From NCBI RefSeq assembly GCF_036324505.1, contig NC_086350.1, forward strand, positions 22,367,640 to 22,431,639: a stretch of 64,000 nt of DNA, in the 5' to 3' direction. Below, in pieces: positions 23,432 to 34,498 of this stretch. The DNA comes from Eleginops maclovinus (Eukaryota; Chordata; Actinopteri; Perciformes; Eleginopidae). Under the pieces are notes generated by a model. That model was given only the letters and a program-made list of their open reading frames with translations. It ran no database searches and had not been told where the DNA came from. The first letter of the stretch is position 1. Each line of letters starts with the position of its first letter. Both the position numbers and the translations under genes were made by a program.

Positions 23432-24038
23432 ACATACCTGCAAACTCAGAAGGGCTGAAAAAGGTGACAAACTAAACTGTTGTAGGGGGGGTCTGGGGGC
23501 TTCCCCCCCCCAGCCAAATTTTGCTATTTTAACATGTAAATTAAGCATTCTGGTGTACTCCCATAAGAAAATAAAGGGAAAAGACAACATTTTCTTATGG
23601 TAACAATGGCACATTTATTGATCCATAAACTGGTCAGTTAAAAACATTTTAAATGTGAAAAGCATTCAGGACAGGTAAACAGTAAATCCCATTGGCCAAA
23701 TTTGGCAACATATCAACATAATATTATTTTCATCCTTTTGGCCTGGACAAGCCTTTCAAGGGCCCGTTTTCGCTGCTTGGCAATGTGCCTCTTTCGGGCC
23801 ACACTATCGTTCTCCACCACCTCTGCCCTATTACTAGCAGCACTGGTAGATGGCTGGCAGCCAAACTCAACCCTCCTTTCTCTGATTACAAGCTGATTTT
23901 CCTGTCGTTGGCTTTGTCCCTAGTTCCAGCTGCACTAATGTTAGAACACAACCTCCTATCTACCTCCCCAAACTTCAAATCATCCCTTCTGAACATTTCC
24001 ACCCCAGTCTGGTTCCTGGTCTGCAAAGTGTATTTAAC
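23432..24038 (-). other. Possible transposon fragment before the assembly gap
   Basis: The minus strand has a short basic C-terminal-like segment ending at a stop near 23713 (RKRHIAKQRKRALERLVQAK), and farther right a fragment YTLQTRNQTGVEMFRRDD. The two are not in one frame. I do not recognise the protein; the setting suggests mobile DNA. Confidence 0.3.
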
Positions 24039-24538
24039 NNNNNNNNNNNNNNNNNNNNNNNNNNNNNNNNNNNNNNNNNNNNNNNNNNNNNNNNNNNNNN
24101 NNNNNNNNNNNNNNNNNNNNNNNNNNNNNNNNNNNNNNNNNNNNNNNNNNNNNNNNNNNNNNNNNNNNNNNNNNNNNNNNNNNNNNNNNNNNNNNNNNNN
24201 NNNNNNNNNNNNNNNNNNNNNNNNNNNNNNNNNNNNNNNNNNNNNNNNNNNNNNNNNNNNNNNNNNNNNNNNNNNNNNNNNNNNNNNNNNNNNNNNNNNN
24301 NNNNNNNNNNNNNNNNNNNNNNNNNNNNNNNNNNNNNNNNNNNNNNNNNNNNNNNNNNNNNNNNNNNNNNNNNNNNNNNNNNNNNNNNNNNNNNNNNNNN
24401 NNNNNNNNNNNNNNNNNNNNNNNNNNNNNNNNNNNNNNNNNNNNNNNNNNNNNNNNNNNNNNNNNNNNNNNNNNNNNNNNNNNNNNNNNNNNNNNNNNNN
24501 NNNNNNNNNNNNNNNNNNNNNNNNNNNNNNNNNNNNNN
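24039..24538. other. Assembly gap, 500 N
   Basis: Exactly 500 N, a conventional placeholder for unknown length. Confidence 1.
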
Positions 24539-24772
24539 TATAAAAAAATCAAGGGGGGTAAAAAGGGACTGGCCTGATGCGTGTGTAATAAAAACGTGTT
24601 GCTCTCCCCTTAAAGGGCTCAGTTTAAAATGTTTAGAAAGGGGAGATGAGGGTTTCAAAAGGATCAATAGGAGGGCCCCTTTTACAATCAACAGATGAGA
24701 ACGCCCAGTGAAACATAGGTTTATTTAATTACACAGAATATTTTTGTACAACTCACACACGTTTACCCCCAA
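24539..24772. other. Low-quality sequence after the gap
   Basis: It contains many homopolymer runs (GGGGGG, AAAAAAA). No feature is recognised. Confidence 0.4.
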
Positions 24773-24889
24773 CAGTGTTCCCACAGTTACTTGAAAAAAT
24801 AATCTGATTATCCTTGAATAGAATGTAGTTATTACTGATTACTTGATTTTTAAAAGAACTAAAGTTAGATTAAAATTTACTTTTTTGTT

Positions 24890-27686
24890 AATTCGGCTGC
24901 GCAACACCCCCCCGCCTCAAAAAAAAACTAGTCCAACTACTGCCCGACCCCCACCACCCATCCATCCATTTCTCCCGTTTTTTTCCGTCAGGGCCGGGAG
25001 GTAAGCTCCAGCAAGACCCCCAAATTTCCCCTTTCCCCGGGCCCACAAAACCCAGTCTGACTGGGGGTTTTCCAAGGCGCTCCCGGGCCCTGAAGAGTTT
25101 TAACCCCACTGGTCCTGGTCTACCCTGGGTCTCTTCCCAGTGGACGTCCCGGGAACCCTCCCTGGGAGGCGCCCCAGGTGGCCCCTCATAGGTGCCCGAA
25201 CCCCTCCTGGCCCTTTCAACGCGAAGGGCAGGGTTTACTCCGAGTCCCTCCCGTTGACTGAACTTCCCACCTTACCCCAAAGGGAGATGCCAGCCACCCT
25301 GCGGAGAAATCCCATTTCGGCCGCTTGTATCCGCGATTCGTTCTTTGTCATGCCCCATCCTTATGCCATAGGTGAGGAGGACGAAGAGGGCCCCGGTAGA
25401 CAGAGGTTTTCCCTTCGGGCCCAGCCCTTTTCTCACAATGGTGCGGTAAAGCGCCCCTGCAGACCGCTACCGCTGCTCGATTCTCCGGCCCATCTCACTC
25501 CATTGCCCCTCACTCGGAACAACCCCGAATTCTTGAACTCCTTCCCTTGGGGGAAGGCTTCATTCCCTCCCCTGGATGGAAAATCCATGGGTTTTCCCTG
25601 CTGAGACCATGCCTCGTTTGGAGGTGCTGATCCTCATCCCCCCGTTTCACACTCGGCCGGAAGATCAGGGTGCTGAAGGTAAAGACGTGAACCCATTGGA
25701 CACATCATCTGAAAAAAAGGCAGGGGGTGCAAACCCCTACCCCACGAACTCAAACCCCCCCCCAAAAAGCCTCGAAATCCTGCCCATAAATTTTCACAAA
25801 AGGTTTGGTGAAAAAGCGCACCCCTGGCGGGGGCCAACCCTCCCGGAAAAACGGCGACGTCTAGAGGACCCGGACACAGCTTCCTTTTGGGAGAAAGGGG
25901 AGTTGGGAAAAGGGCCCCAAAGCAAAAGACCCCCTCACCCCATACCCCGCAGCCCCCCACAGTATCTCCTGGGCCCCCGGCATACCCTTCTCCAAATCCA
26001 CAAAGAAATGGACCGGATGGGTACTCCCAGGCCCCCCTCCGGACCCTTTTGCGAGAGTGAAAAGCTGGTCCGTGTTCCACACCAGGACGAAAACGCATTT
26101 TCCCCTTTTCAATTTGAGGTTACAATGGGGCCGGGGACCCTCCTTTCCCAGCCCCTTAGGGTAAATTTTCCCCGGGGAGGAGTAATGTACCCTCTGAAAT
26201 TTGGGCACACACCCTCGACCCCCCTTTTTTAAAGGAGGAAACCCCCACCCCGGTTGCCATCCTTCGGTACTTTTTCCCGGGCTTCCACGCAATTTTGACA
26301 AAGTGTCAACCTGACGCCCCTCAACACCAGAGCCTTCTTTCTGGGCGGATCTATTTCCCCCCCCGGGCTTTGCCATGTGGAGCTGTTTAACTATTTTGTG
26401 ACTTCCCCCCGTGAGAATTTTAATTGATCCCCCTTATACTCCCGCTCTGCCCTAACTGAGTGCGGGTTTCGGATTCAGGATTCCCAAAGTGTTCCTTTCC
26501 ACCGCCCCCAAAAACAAAACGTTTAGGTCAAAGCGCCCCATCCTTTCGTACAAAAGTTGGATTGGTACCCCGTTCCCCTCCTAGGTGCGGACGGTTTTCC
26601 AGAACAACTTTGGTGCCCACGAAGTCCTTTCCATGGCTTCTCCCAACTTCTCCCCCCCCGGCTTTGCGCGGCCCGGCTGGGTGTTTTCCCCTTGGGGCCC
26701 GTCGATACTTGCAACGGTCAGGAGTACCCCGGGATAACATTCCCGGAAGGCCCCCTTCTTTCGGAGGCTTCCCCAACCACCGGGGGTCCCCCACGAGGTT
26801 CGCGGGTTACCCCCCTTGAGGCACCTAAGCCTTGAACGCACTCCCCCCGCAGTTTGGCAATAGAACTTTGAACACCGCCCCCTTGGTTCATGTCCCCAGC
26901 CTCCCACGGATGCCTGAAAAACTCCGCCGGGGTGTGAGTTGAAGGCTTCCCGGACTGGGACTCCTCCGGCGTTCCCGTTCACCCGCACTAACGTTTTGGG
27001 CTTCCAGGTCTGTCCAGGGCTTCCCCCCCCACTCGACCCAAAACCCACAGGGTGATCAGTTGACAAAACCGCCCCCCTTCCCGATGTCAAAACATCGGCC
27101 CCAGACCGTTTACGATTACAAAATCGATATGGCCTTCTGCCTAGGGGCTTGGTACCCCCGTACACTTTGGCTCCCTTTTCTTCGAAAAGGTGTTTTTTTA
27201 TGGCCAATTTCCTGATGCACGAGTCCAGTAACAAACCCCCACTTTTGGTTCAGATCGGGGGGCCGTTTTTTCCCAATCACGCCCCTCCAATGTCTCCATC
27301 TTGCCCACGGTGCGTTGAATCTCCCACAAGACTAAGGAGTCCCCTTCGGAGCCCCCTACAGGGCTTCTTTCGGGGCTCCAAGAAGGCCCAATCCCGAATG
27401 GTTTTGGGGATAACACACACAAAGTCAGAGTTTTTCCCCCCGACCCCAGGCGTAGGGGGGCACCCTCTCGTCCCCGGGGTAAAATCCCAAAAAGCGGACT
27501 CAACCGGGGGGTTGTGAGATCCCCACCCGCTTTTGGGCCTCACCCTGGGCAACTCCCGGGGAAAAAAAGAGTCCCCCCCCTTTTCCAGAAGTAAAGGTTT
27601 AGGCGGTGTGCGAGAGGTGAGCCCCACCGATCCAACTGGTACGCTCCACCCCCCGCACAAGTCCGGCTCTCCCCCCCGAGAGGTGT

Positions 27687-27726
<40 letters not shown>

Positions 27727-28130
27727 TACATTCACGTCACCAAAGCCAACTTCTGTCGCATGAGTATGGTCCGTCGAGGACCTCTGCTTTCACTGCCACC
27801 CTTCTGGCAGCGCACCCGACCCCATCGTTGTTGTCCCGTAGGTGGGTGGGCCCGCGGGACGGAAGTAGCAGGAACGGTGTTGCCCCAAGTTGCTTTTTCG
27901 GGCTGTGCCAGGCCGGGTCCGTGGCTTGCCCGGCCACCAGGAAGCTCGCTGACGTGTCTCCTTCGGGCTGGGCTCCAAGAAGGGGAACCACGGCTTCTCC
28001 GGGCCGGGTTTCTCTCGCTCTTCCAAGTGGGTTTCTTTCATGAAGTCTTTTTGTATCAATAATAGTCTGGGCACCCTTACCTGAGACCAATTTGCCATGG
28101 GAGACCCTACGAGGGAAACAACAGGTTCCA
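24890..28130 (-). mobile_element. RTE-type LINE, badly degraded or poorly sequenced
   Basis: Minus-strand fragments match the fish RTE reverse transcriptase in order but in shifting frames: KYRRAPRGKHPAGPRKA with SHGKDFVGTKVVLENRPHL (near 26540-26730), then TDQLFTLAKG, FVDLEKGMPGAQEILW and YGVRGSFALG (25870-26090). The 3' part (25100-25620) corresponds to the end of the RT and the region after it. There are many extra C or G residues and lost bases, so no long frame survives. The long GC-rich ORFs over this interval on both strands are therefore not genes. Placement beside an N gap suggests error-rich gap filling of a repeat. Confidence 0.8.
27688..27726. repeat. 39-base C homopolymer
   Basis: An uninterrupted run of 39 C, inside the degraded RTE element. 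A run this long in coding LINE sequence is most likely an assembly or base-calling artefact. Confidence 0.9.
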
Positions 28131-28150
28131 GACAAACATCTGACCCAGGT

Positions 28151-28429
28151 TCATCGGGGCACACAAACACTCTCCACCACGATAGGTGCTTGGTTCTCGG
28201 AAAGGACTGCCCGACCAACTTCTTCAAAATCCAGTTTTTGTTGTTTGGGTGGTGGAGGACCTCCAAATGTTTTCTTCACATTTGACTTAGTGTTTTTGAA
28301 GCTAGATAGCACTTTGTCTCCAGCACAGAGAGTACAACGAACCTTAATATTGTCATCTTTAGCTGACACAAACTCAAAGCAGTGACTGTATTTCCAGCTA
28401 GGAAACGCGCATCTCTCTCCTCCCTCCAT
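28151..28429 (-). pseudogene. hAT transposase N-terminal exon (BED-type finger region)
   Basis: Starts MEGGERCAFPSWKYSHCFEF and contains VRCTLCAGDKVLSSFKNTKS and PPPPKQQKLDF, the opening of a widespread fish hAT transposase with a BED-like zinc finger. The finger seems damaged, since the HLxxxH part after NVKKTFG is missing. The rest of the transposase is absent, replaced by the RTE LINE. It is a dead remnant within the 24773-28684 element. Confidence 0.65.
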
Positions 28430-28684
28430 TGTTGTTTACGTTTGTGTCGCTGCGTAGTATTACACGTGAGTTGTCCTCATGCTGAAAGTGTGACTTGATT
28501 GTCGCATAGACGTCACTCCCCGAGACTCAAGAACATATATCTTTTTACTAAGGAAAATGACAAAAATAGTAACGCATAGTGACTTGGATAAATCATTTTA
28601 ATCTGATTACTGGTTTGGAAATAGTAGGCTAACGCGTTAGATTACTCGTTACTGAAAAAAGAAGTCAGATTACCGACAACACTG

Positions 28685-30706
28685 ATCCCAACATTAACAG
28701 AAGTATGTATCAAAAGAAATACGGCCATAGCAAAGCTTTTTTCCCCGAATTAATAAACCTTTTAGTGTGTGTTTGGTTTCACTCCTACCAGGACTCTGCC
28801 TTCCTGAATGACAAAACCCCGGGAGACGCTCATAAATGGAGTTTCGTATGAAGTAAACGTCGCCTACATTTGCCAAACCACTCATTATGTTCTTATTTCA
28901 AGTCTTGTCAAATGCAATTTGGACAAAACATTAATTAATCTTGGATCTTACCTTTATATTGCTGGTAATATATGGTTTACATCGAGTAGTGTAGTGGGTT
29001 TAGTGTTGGTCCGTGTAACCACTGGGCGGGGACACACACACAAACAGTTATTTTGTATGCTTCGTCCGTCCCAGGCTTCCGCTGCTCTCATTACATAAGT
29101 AGTTGTTGTTGTTGCTGTTGCTGTTGTTGTCTGTACAGAGTTAACTGCCCGTGAGGCATCGTCTAGTTTATACACAATACAAAACTTGTAAGCTAATATT
29201 TTTGAGGCACAGAGAAATACTAATTTAGAAGAAAAAGTAGGGTGTAGTAGGAATACTCTGTTAGAAGTAAAAAAAACCTGCATTCCAAAAGTTGCTCAAG
29301 TAAGAGTAGCAAAGTATTAGCATCAAAATATACTTTATGTTCCAAAAGAGACAATTCTCATTATGCAGATTAGCCAATTCAAAAATAATATATATTATAG
29401 GTTGTGATTATCATTGTTGATGCATTAAAGTTGTATCTAAGCTGGTAAAGGTGCAGCTACTTTTAATGGCGTATTATACCGCAGGGTAGCTTTTGACGAT
29501 TGGAGACATTAAGAACACATTGTTTCTAAAGTGTGCTACACAAATAAAATGTATTATATTATTGTTATATTTTTAAAACACTGATTTTCTTTATCAGACC
29601 TGCTGATCAATGTCCGAGATCATACATAGAACATAGGGCTGACAATTTCAGCTAACTTTAAAACTGATATATATTTATTTTTATATATATAATTAGGCAC
29701 AGCCATTCACAGTATACAGTAAATAAAAATTAGACATATCAACACGCAAATTAAATGGTGAAAAGTGAGAAACAAGTAGCTGGAAATCTCCTGTTGCTTT
29801 GTACAGTATATCTGGGTAAAATACCTCTTTACAATTGTGAGAAAATCAAACTTTGAACGCAATGATGTAGTTCTCTTTTCTGATATGTAGTGAATATAAG
29901 TAATTATCAAAATACGAGTGAATAAGGAGATTTTATTTGACAAACTTTAAATGTAGAGTAATACATTTAGTCTTGGTTCATCACAAAACAAATGATAGAT
30001 TAGCAACACAACTTAAAAGAAATGAAGCAATCTGTTGTGTGAGTGCATATTTGTTGATTACTATTCAGATGGAGCAAGGGCTGTAACAGAATTATGGCCT
30101 CAATGTATCAAAGCCACAGAATCTAACCAGGTAGTTAATATATATTTGCCTCCATTTGTCCTTTAGCAGTCTTTTAGAGTATGTGAATGGAATTTGAATC
30201 AGGGGATAGGAACATGTCTAAGTGTGGTTTACGTTATTGTTTTTCACACTATGGATATAAAATACATGTTTTTATTTGTGTTGGTGTAGTATACCTGTGT
30301 TATAACATTAAGGGATATGTTGATAAATAATCACTGTGCAATGAAACTGTATGTGCATAATTTGAATAATTTTATTTAATATAAGGTTTATATTAAAACA
30401 TTTATCGCATTTAAAAAACAAAAAGCTGACAGCTGTTTAATTTATACTGACAAGGTGTTCAGTTGACTGAGGTTTGGAGGGAGATCATTTTTAGCAAGCT
30501 ACTCGAAATGTGAACATACATATTCTAGTCACATAAATGAGTTGTTTTGGAGATCGGATTTAGGTTTGAAATGTAAACGTTGCCGAACAATTGTTCTCCA
30601 CAAACACTGTAATTATTGTAATGTTCCATTAAAATTAAACATACATTGCTTGAGATATTTCGTTCATGGCATTTGAAAGGAAATAGACTCTTTAAGTAAT
30701 GTAGGT
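28685..30706. other. AT-rich intergenic region
   Basis: No gene is seen. A (GTT/GCT)n microsatellite lies near 29100-29130. The segment around 29285-29400 (CAAGTAAGAGTAGCAAAGTA) resembles a fish repeat often seen beside hAT-derived elements. Confidence 0.5.
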
Positions 30707-30722
30707 GGCTCTTAAAAGAGCC
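30707..30722 (-). terminator. Histone 3' stem-loop (H4 fragment)
   Basis: GGCTCTTTTAAGAGCC on the minus strand: a 6-bp stem and 4-base loop, bound by SLBP for 3' processing of non-polyadenylated histone mRNA. It lies 34 bp after the H4 stop. Confidence 0.95.
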
Positions 30723-30756
30723 GTTGTTTTTCCAAGTATGTCAGGGTGTTGTTGAT

Positions 30757-31296
<540 letters not shown>

Positions 31297-31944
31297 TGTA
31301 AGGTAGTGACCTGTTTGCGCCACAGGGTGGCACTGTGGCGCTGTTGACGCAAGTTTCTGAGGTTTGCTCCGGGAGGGACGCCATGTTTTTTTTAGTGTAT
31401 CTGCCTGTGTTCTGGAAGGTAAGCGTGGTCATAGCGTCCCGCATTATCAAATGTTATGTTAGAACCGATTCCTTTTTTTGTTGGTTTGCTCACGTTTATT
31501 GTTCAGTCACATGTCCGACTAAAGTCCGCTGTTGTTATTAACATTGTGTTTGACTGTTTGACGTCTTAATCGTGTGGTGAGTGGGTGGCTAGCATGTTAC
31601 TGGGGCCTGTGTGAGCAGGGCGGGAATGTGTGTCTTGTGTTGGCGGTTTAACAGTGATGTTTATTTTTTTATTTTGTGATATATGTTGTTGTTGTTTTTT
31701 TTTTAAGTTGATTATTGTTTAAGAAGATTTATTGAGAGTGTATCTGCCTGTGTTCTGGAAGGTGTGAAGTCTGGTGGAACAAAGAATAAAAAAAGGTCTC
31801 GGCCACAATCCGAACTCCTGTGTCCGGTGTCTCCTTCCCTCCGCTCGCTCCTCGACAAATAAACAACAATTAATAAACACAACGCAGAGTCCAGGGGAGG
31901 TGAAGAGGGTCTGGCAGCGGACGCGCCAGAGGCAGCGGGTTACA
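31297..31944 (+). repeat. 5' LTR
   Basis: 648 bp, TG...CA ends. It carries the element promoter and poly(A) functions by analogy; TTAATAAAC near 31870 may be part of the poly(A) signal region. A 68-codon ORF here is repeated in the other LTR and is not considered a gene. Confidence 0.95.
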
Positions 31945-31948
31945 TCTT

Positions 31949-31967
31949 TGGTGCCGTGACCCGGATT
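31949..31967 (+). promoter_or_regulatory. Primer binding site, tRNA-His
   Basis: TGGTGCCGTGACCCGGATT begins 4 bases after the LTR. It complements the 3' end of vertebrate tRNA-His (ending CACGGCACCA) at 18 of 19 positions as I recall that tRNA. Confidence 0.8.
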
Positions 31968-32240
31968 GTGACGCTCCGAGACCAAAGACTGAGAGCAACT
32001 GAAACGGACAGCGCCCTACATCCCAAACAACGCTGGATGCCCGGGCTGCATCTTCATCAGTGAGCGGACGGTGTGCCCAGTTTCAGCTCTTCCTGATAAA
32101 CTGTGTGAAGAATACGGCTGGGCATAAGGGACAGTTGCTTACTGTTGCATGCCTGCTTCTGGAGAGTGCAGTGGAAGAACGTCCACCTTCACCAGCGTAT
32201 CCTTCCAAACATTGAGTGGGACATTAAAGTGTGTGATTTT

Positions 32241-32274
<34 letters not shown>

Positions 32275-32506
32275 GCTTTGAAAGAAATTTCATTTAGTAA
32301 CAATATTATGAAGTGGTAGTGCTAGTGGTTAATTGCTATTCTTGACATTTTAGAAGTTTGTGTACAAGGTTGTGTTAAAATTTGATAATAGTGTTGCACA
32401 TACTTCATGACACGTTATCATACAAGACATAATAATCTCACGTACAACATTTACATTCTGAGGTAGCCTTGCAGTATACAGATTCAGCCCCAGCTAGTGA
32501 GACAAA

Positions 32507-34453
32507 ATGTGGAGTGACTATGCAGATTCCCCATTAAGGCTGGAGGCAACCTCTGCTGTGGCCTCAGACATTAAATCCTCCCATGGTCCTGCAACAAGCC
32601 CCCACCATGGAACCCAAATCCACCCTTTGAGTGATGGGGCCATGGCGGACCCTGGCATGGTGAGCCCACAGCACCACGTAAGAGACCCTCACACCCACGG
32701 GCACCCGCCAAGGCCTGAAGTAAGCACACAGCTGACCCCACTACCCCCAGTGCTGTCCCCTTACTGGATTAATCCTGCCAAAGCACCCACCTGGCGAGGC
32801 TTTGAACCTACAATGCAGGCTCCCTTGCCCAGGTTTGACGTCACACCAGCTGCAGGACTAAGACATCAGACCAATCGGTCAGATTACAATTTGCCAAGTG
32901 TCATGTCTTCAGTGGATGCTCCTGTGCCCCAGCCAGCAGTGCAGACGGTTACTGGCCCTGCTAACCCACCTCTAGCTGATCCCTATGGGTCCCAAGCCTC
33001 CTTACCTCTTCACAGCCCCCCACATCCCACCCAACCAGAAATGCAAATGGTGCCACAGCCCTCCGTGAAACACCCAGCTGCCGTTCAGCACCTCACCCAG
33101 CCCTTTAAACCTGGTTCTCAAGGTTACACTGGCTATGCACACTCTACTCCTGCCCCCCAGGTGCATACAGCACCAGGCCCTGTGCACTACCCTCAAGATC
33201 CTGTATCCCCCATTCCGGCGCCTGCCACCGGTGCATGGGATCCAAACACAACAATGCCCAGCCCTCTGAATATGGTAAATGCAGCTTCTAGCCACACAGC
33301 TCCTCTTCAGGCCCCCGCCTCAGTGCAACTACAGACACCGACAGTCAACCCGCATGCCATCATGTATCCTGGCGCTTTCTCACATGCCATGCCCCAGCCT
33401 CAACCCACGAACCCACTCATGCACTCATACCCGTCTGGCCCACCTCCAAGGACTCCTGCCATAACCACAGCTAACCCTGGCGTCTCACAGATGACCTATG
33501 GCGGGTTCATGCAGACTCATCAGGTAAAGAATGTCCAAGTATTCACAGGTAACGCGGATAGCAAGATACTTGTCGATGATTGGACACGTGATATGCAGTA
33601 TCTTCTGGAGGCAATAGAGTTGCCCACACATCTCCGCTTCTCTACTGTGGTGCGACACTTGAGTGGTGAGGCCAGGAAACTGGTCCTGAACCTTCCCCCC
33701 CATGAACAGACCCCAGAGAAGGCATTCGAGGAATTAAGAGCAGAGTATGGTGACACGCAGGGCTCCTTGGATCCACTGGCCGACTTCTATGAGTGCAGCC
33801 AGCGGCCAGGGGAGTCTGCCTGCTCTTATGCTATTGTGCTGGAGTCTACATTGCGGGCTGTGGAGGAGAACCAAAGAGGAGGCAGGCCCTTTCCTGATCG
33901 TGATAGTAAACTCACCCGGCAGTTTCTGAGAGGGCTTAATGATGAAGAGGTATATGCAAGGATTGTACCAATGAAACCCAGGCTCTTCAGCTTCAGAGAG
34001 CTGCAGGTTGAACTGCGAAATCTAGCAAGAGAAACTAAAAAGTTCCAGTCACAACACAAATCAAAGAAAACATATGCACAAGTGCATGTTGCATCTGAGA
34101 GTAGTGCACTCGTGAAGACGGAGAGAACAAAACATGCCTCAGAGTTATCAGAGCTGACGGAGATGGTCCGAAAGTTAACCCTGAGTCAACAGGAACACAT
34201 GGCTAAGTTGTCTCACCTTGAAGCAAGAATCACTGCTCCAGTCCCCATCCCTCCCCCAAGACCCCAGCCACCTCCAGTGAATCCCATCCCCAGTGCAAGT
34301 GTCACATGCTACCGGTGTGGGAAGCAGGGACATATAGCCCGTGTCTGCAGAGAAGTCTTTCCCAATCCCAACCCAGCATGGGCTCAACAACCTCAACCAG
34401 TGAGCCCTGCAGAGGTGAACACGCCTGGGTCATCTCGGCCTTTAAACGCCTAG
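32507..34453 (+). CDS. Gag polyprotein of the Ty3/Gypsy element
   Basis: 648 codons, intact. The first 340 residues are proline/glutamine/threonine-rich with little predicted structure. A capsid-like helical region follows (residues about 345-520; VFTGNADSKILVDDWTRDMQ, HLSGEARKLVLNL), then a charged segment. One CCHC zinc knuckle lies near residue 603 (CYRCGKQGHIARVC), for RNA packaging. The frame ends at TAG (34451-34453) four codons after the frameshift site begins. The capsid region vaguely resembles the Gag lineage domesticated as vertebrate PNMA proteins; that is only a suggestion. Confidence 0.93.
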   Translation: MWSDYADSPLRLEATSAVASDIKSSHGPATSPHHGTQIHPLSDGAMADPGMVSPQHHVRDPHTHGHPPRPEVSTQLTPLPPVLSPYWINPAKAPTWRGFEPTMQAPLPRFDVTPAAGLRHQTNRSDYNLPSVMSSVDAPVPQPAVQTVTGPANPPLADPYGSQASLPLHSPPHPTQPEMQMVPQPSVKHPAAVQHLTQPFKPGSQGYTGYAHSTPAPQVHTAPGPVHYPQDPVSPIPAPATGAWDPNTTMPSPLNMVNAASSHTAPLQAPASVQLQTPTVNPHAIMYPGAFSHAMPQPQPTNPLMHSYPSGPPPRTPAITTANPGVSQMTYGGFMQTHQVKNVQVFTGNADSKILVDDWTRDMQYLLEAIELPTHLRFSTVVRHLSGEARKLVLNLPPHEQTPEKAFEELRAEYGDTQGSLDPLADFYECSQRPGESACSYAIVLESTLRAVEENQRGGRPFPDRDSKLTRQFLRGLNDEEVYARIVPMKPRLFSFRELQVELRNLARETKKFQSQHKSKKTYAQVHVASESSALVKTERTKHASELSELTEMVRKLTLSQQEHMAKLSHLEARITAPVPIPPPRPQPPPVNPIPSASVTCYRCGKQGHIARVCREVFPNPNPAWAQQPQPVSPAEVNTPGSSRPLNA

Positions 34454-34498
34454 AGCCCATGGTAGCCGGGGAAACCATGGGCGGGCAGCAAGGTCCCC
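34441..34498 (+). promoter_or_regulatory. -1 ribosomal frameshift signal with H-type pseudoknot
   Basis: Slippery heptamer T TTA AAC at 34441-34447, in gag phase (CCT TTA AAC GCC TAG). After a 7-base spacer comes a perfect 9-bp stem (34455-34463 GCCCATGGT with 34474-34482 ACCATGGGC). Loop bases 34468-34472 (GGGGA) can pair with 34494-34498 (TCCCC), with connecting loops of 4, 1 and 11 bases. The gag stop lies in the spacer, and slipping back one base enters the pol frame. Confidence 0.88.

Larger units (their letters stand above)
24773..28684 (-). mobile_element. Second hAT element, interrupted by a LINE
   Basis: The left end (CAGTGTTCCCACAGTTACTT) and the right end (reverse complement CAGTGTTGTCGGTAATCTGA, followed inward by CAGTAACGAGTAATCTAACG) are terminal regions of the common fish hAT type with TAACGCGTTA motifs. 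A transposase N-terminal exon lies at 28151-28429. Most of the interior is replaced by the RTE LINE below. A clean target duplication is not visible; the left end is in poor sequence. Confidence 0.6.

Noticed and set aside
23785..24691. ORFs of 172-252 codons spanning the N run
   Set aside because: They consist almost entirely of unknown bases from the 500-N gap.
24888..28135. Many long GC-rich ORFs on both strands, looking like a dense novel gene island
   Set aside because: Minus-strand fragments match an RTE reverse transcriptase in order, with frames shifting through homopolymer indels; the ORFs are by-products of GC-rich, error-laden sequence.
32245..32275. A poly(A) run suggesting a processed retrogene
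   Set aside because: It lies in the untranslated leader of the LTR element, with no upstream gene copy or flanking duplication.
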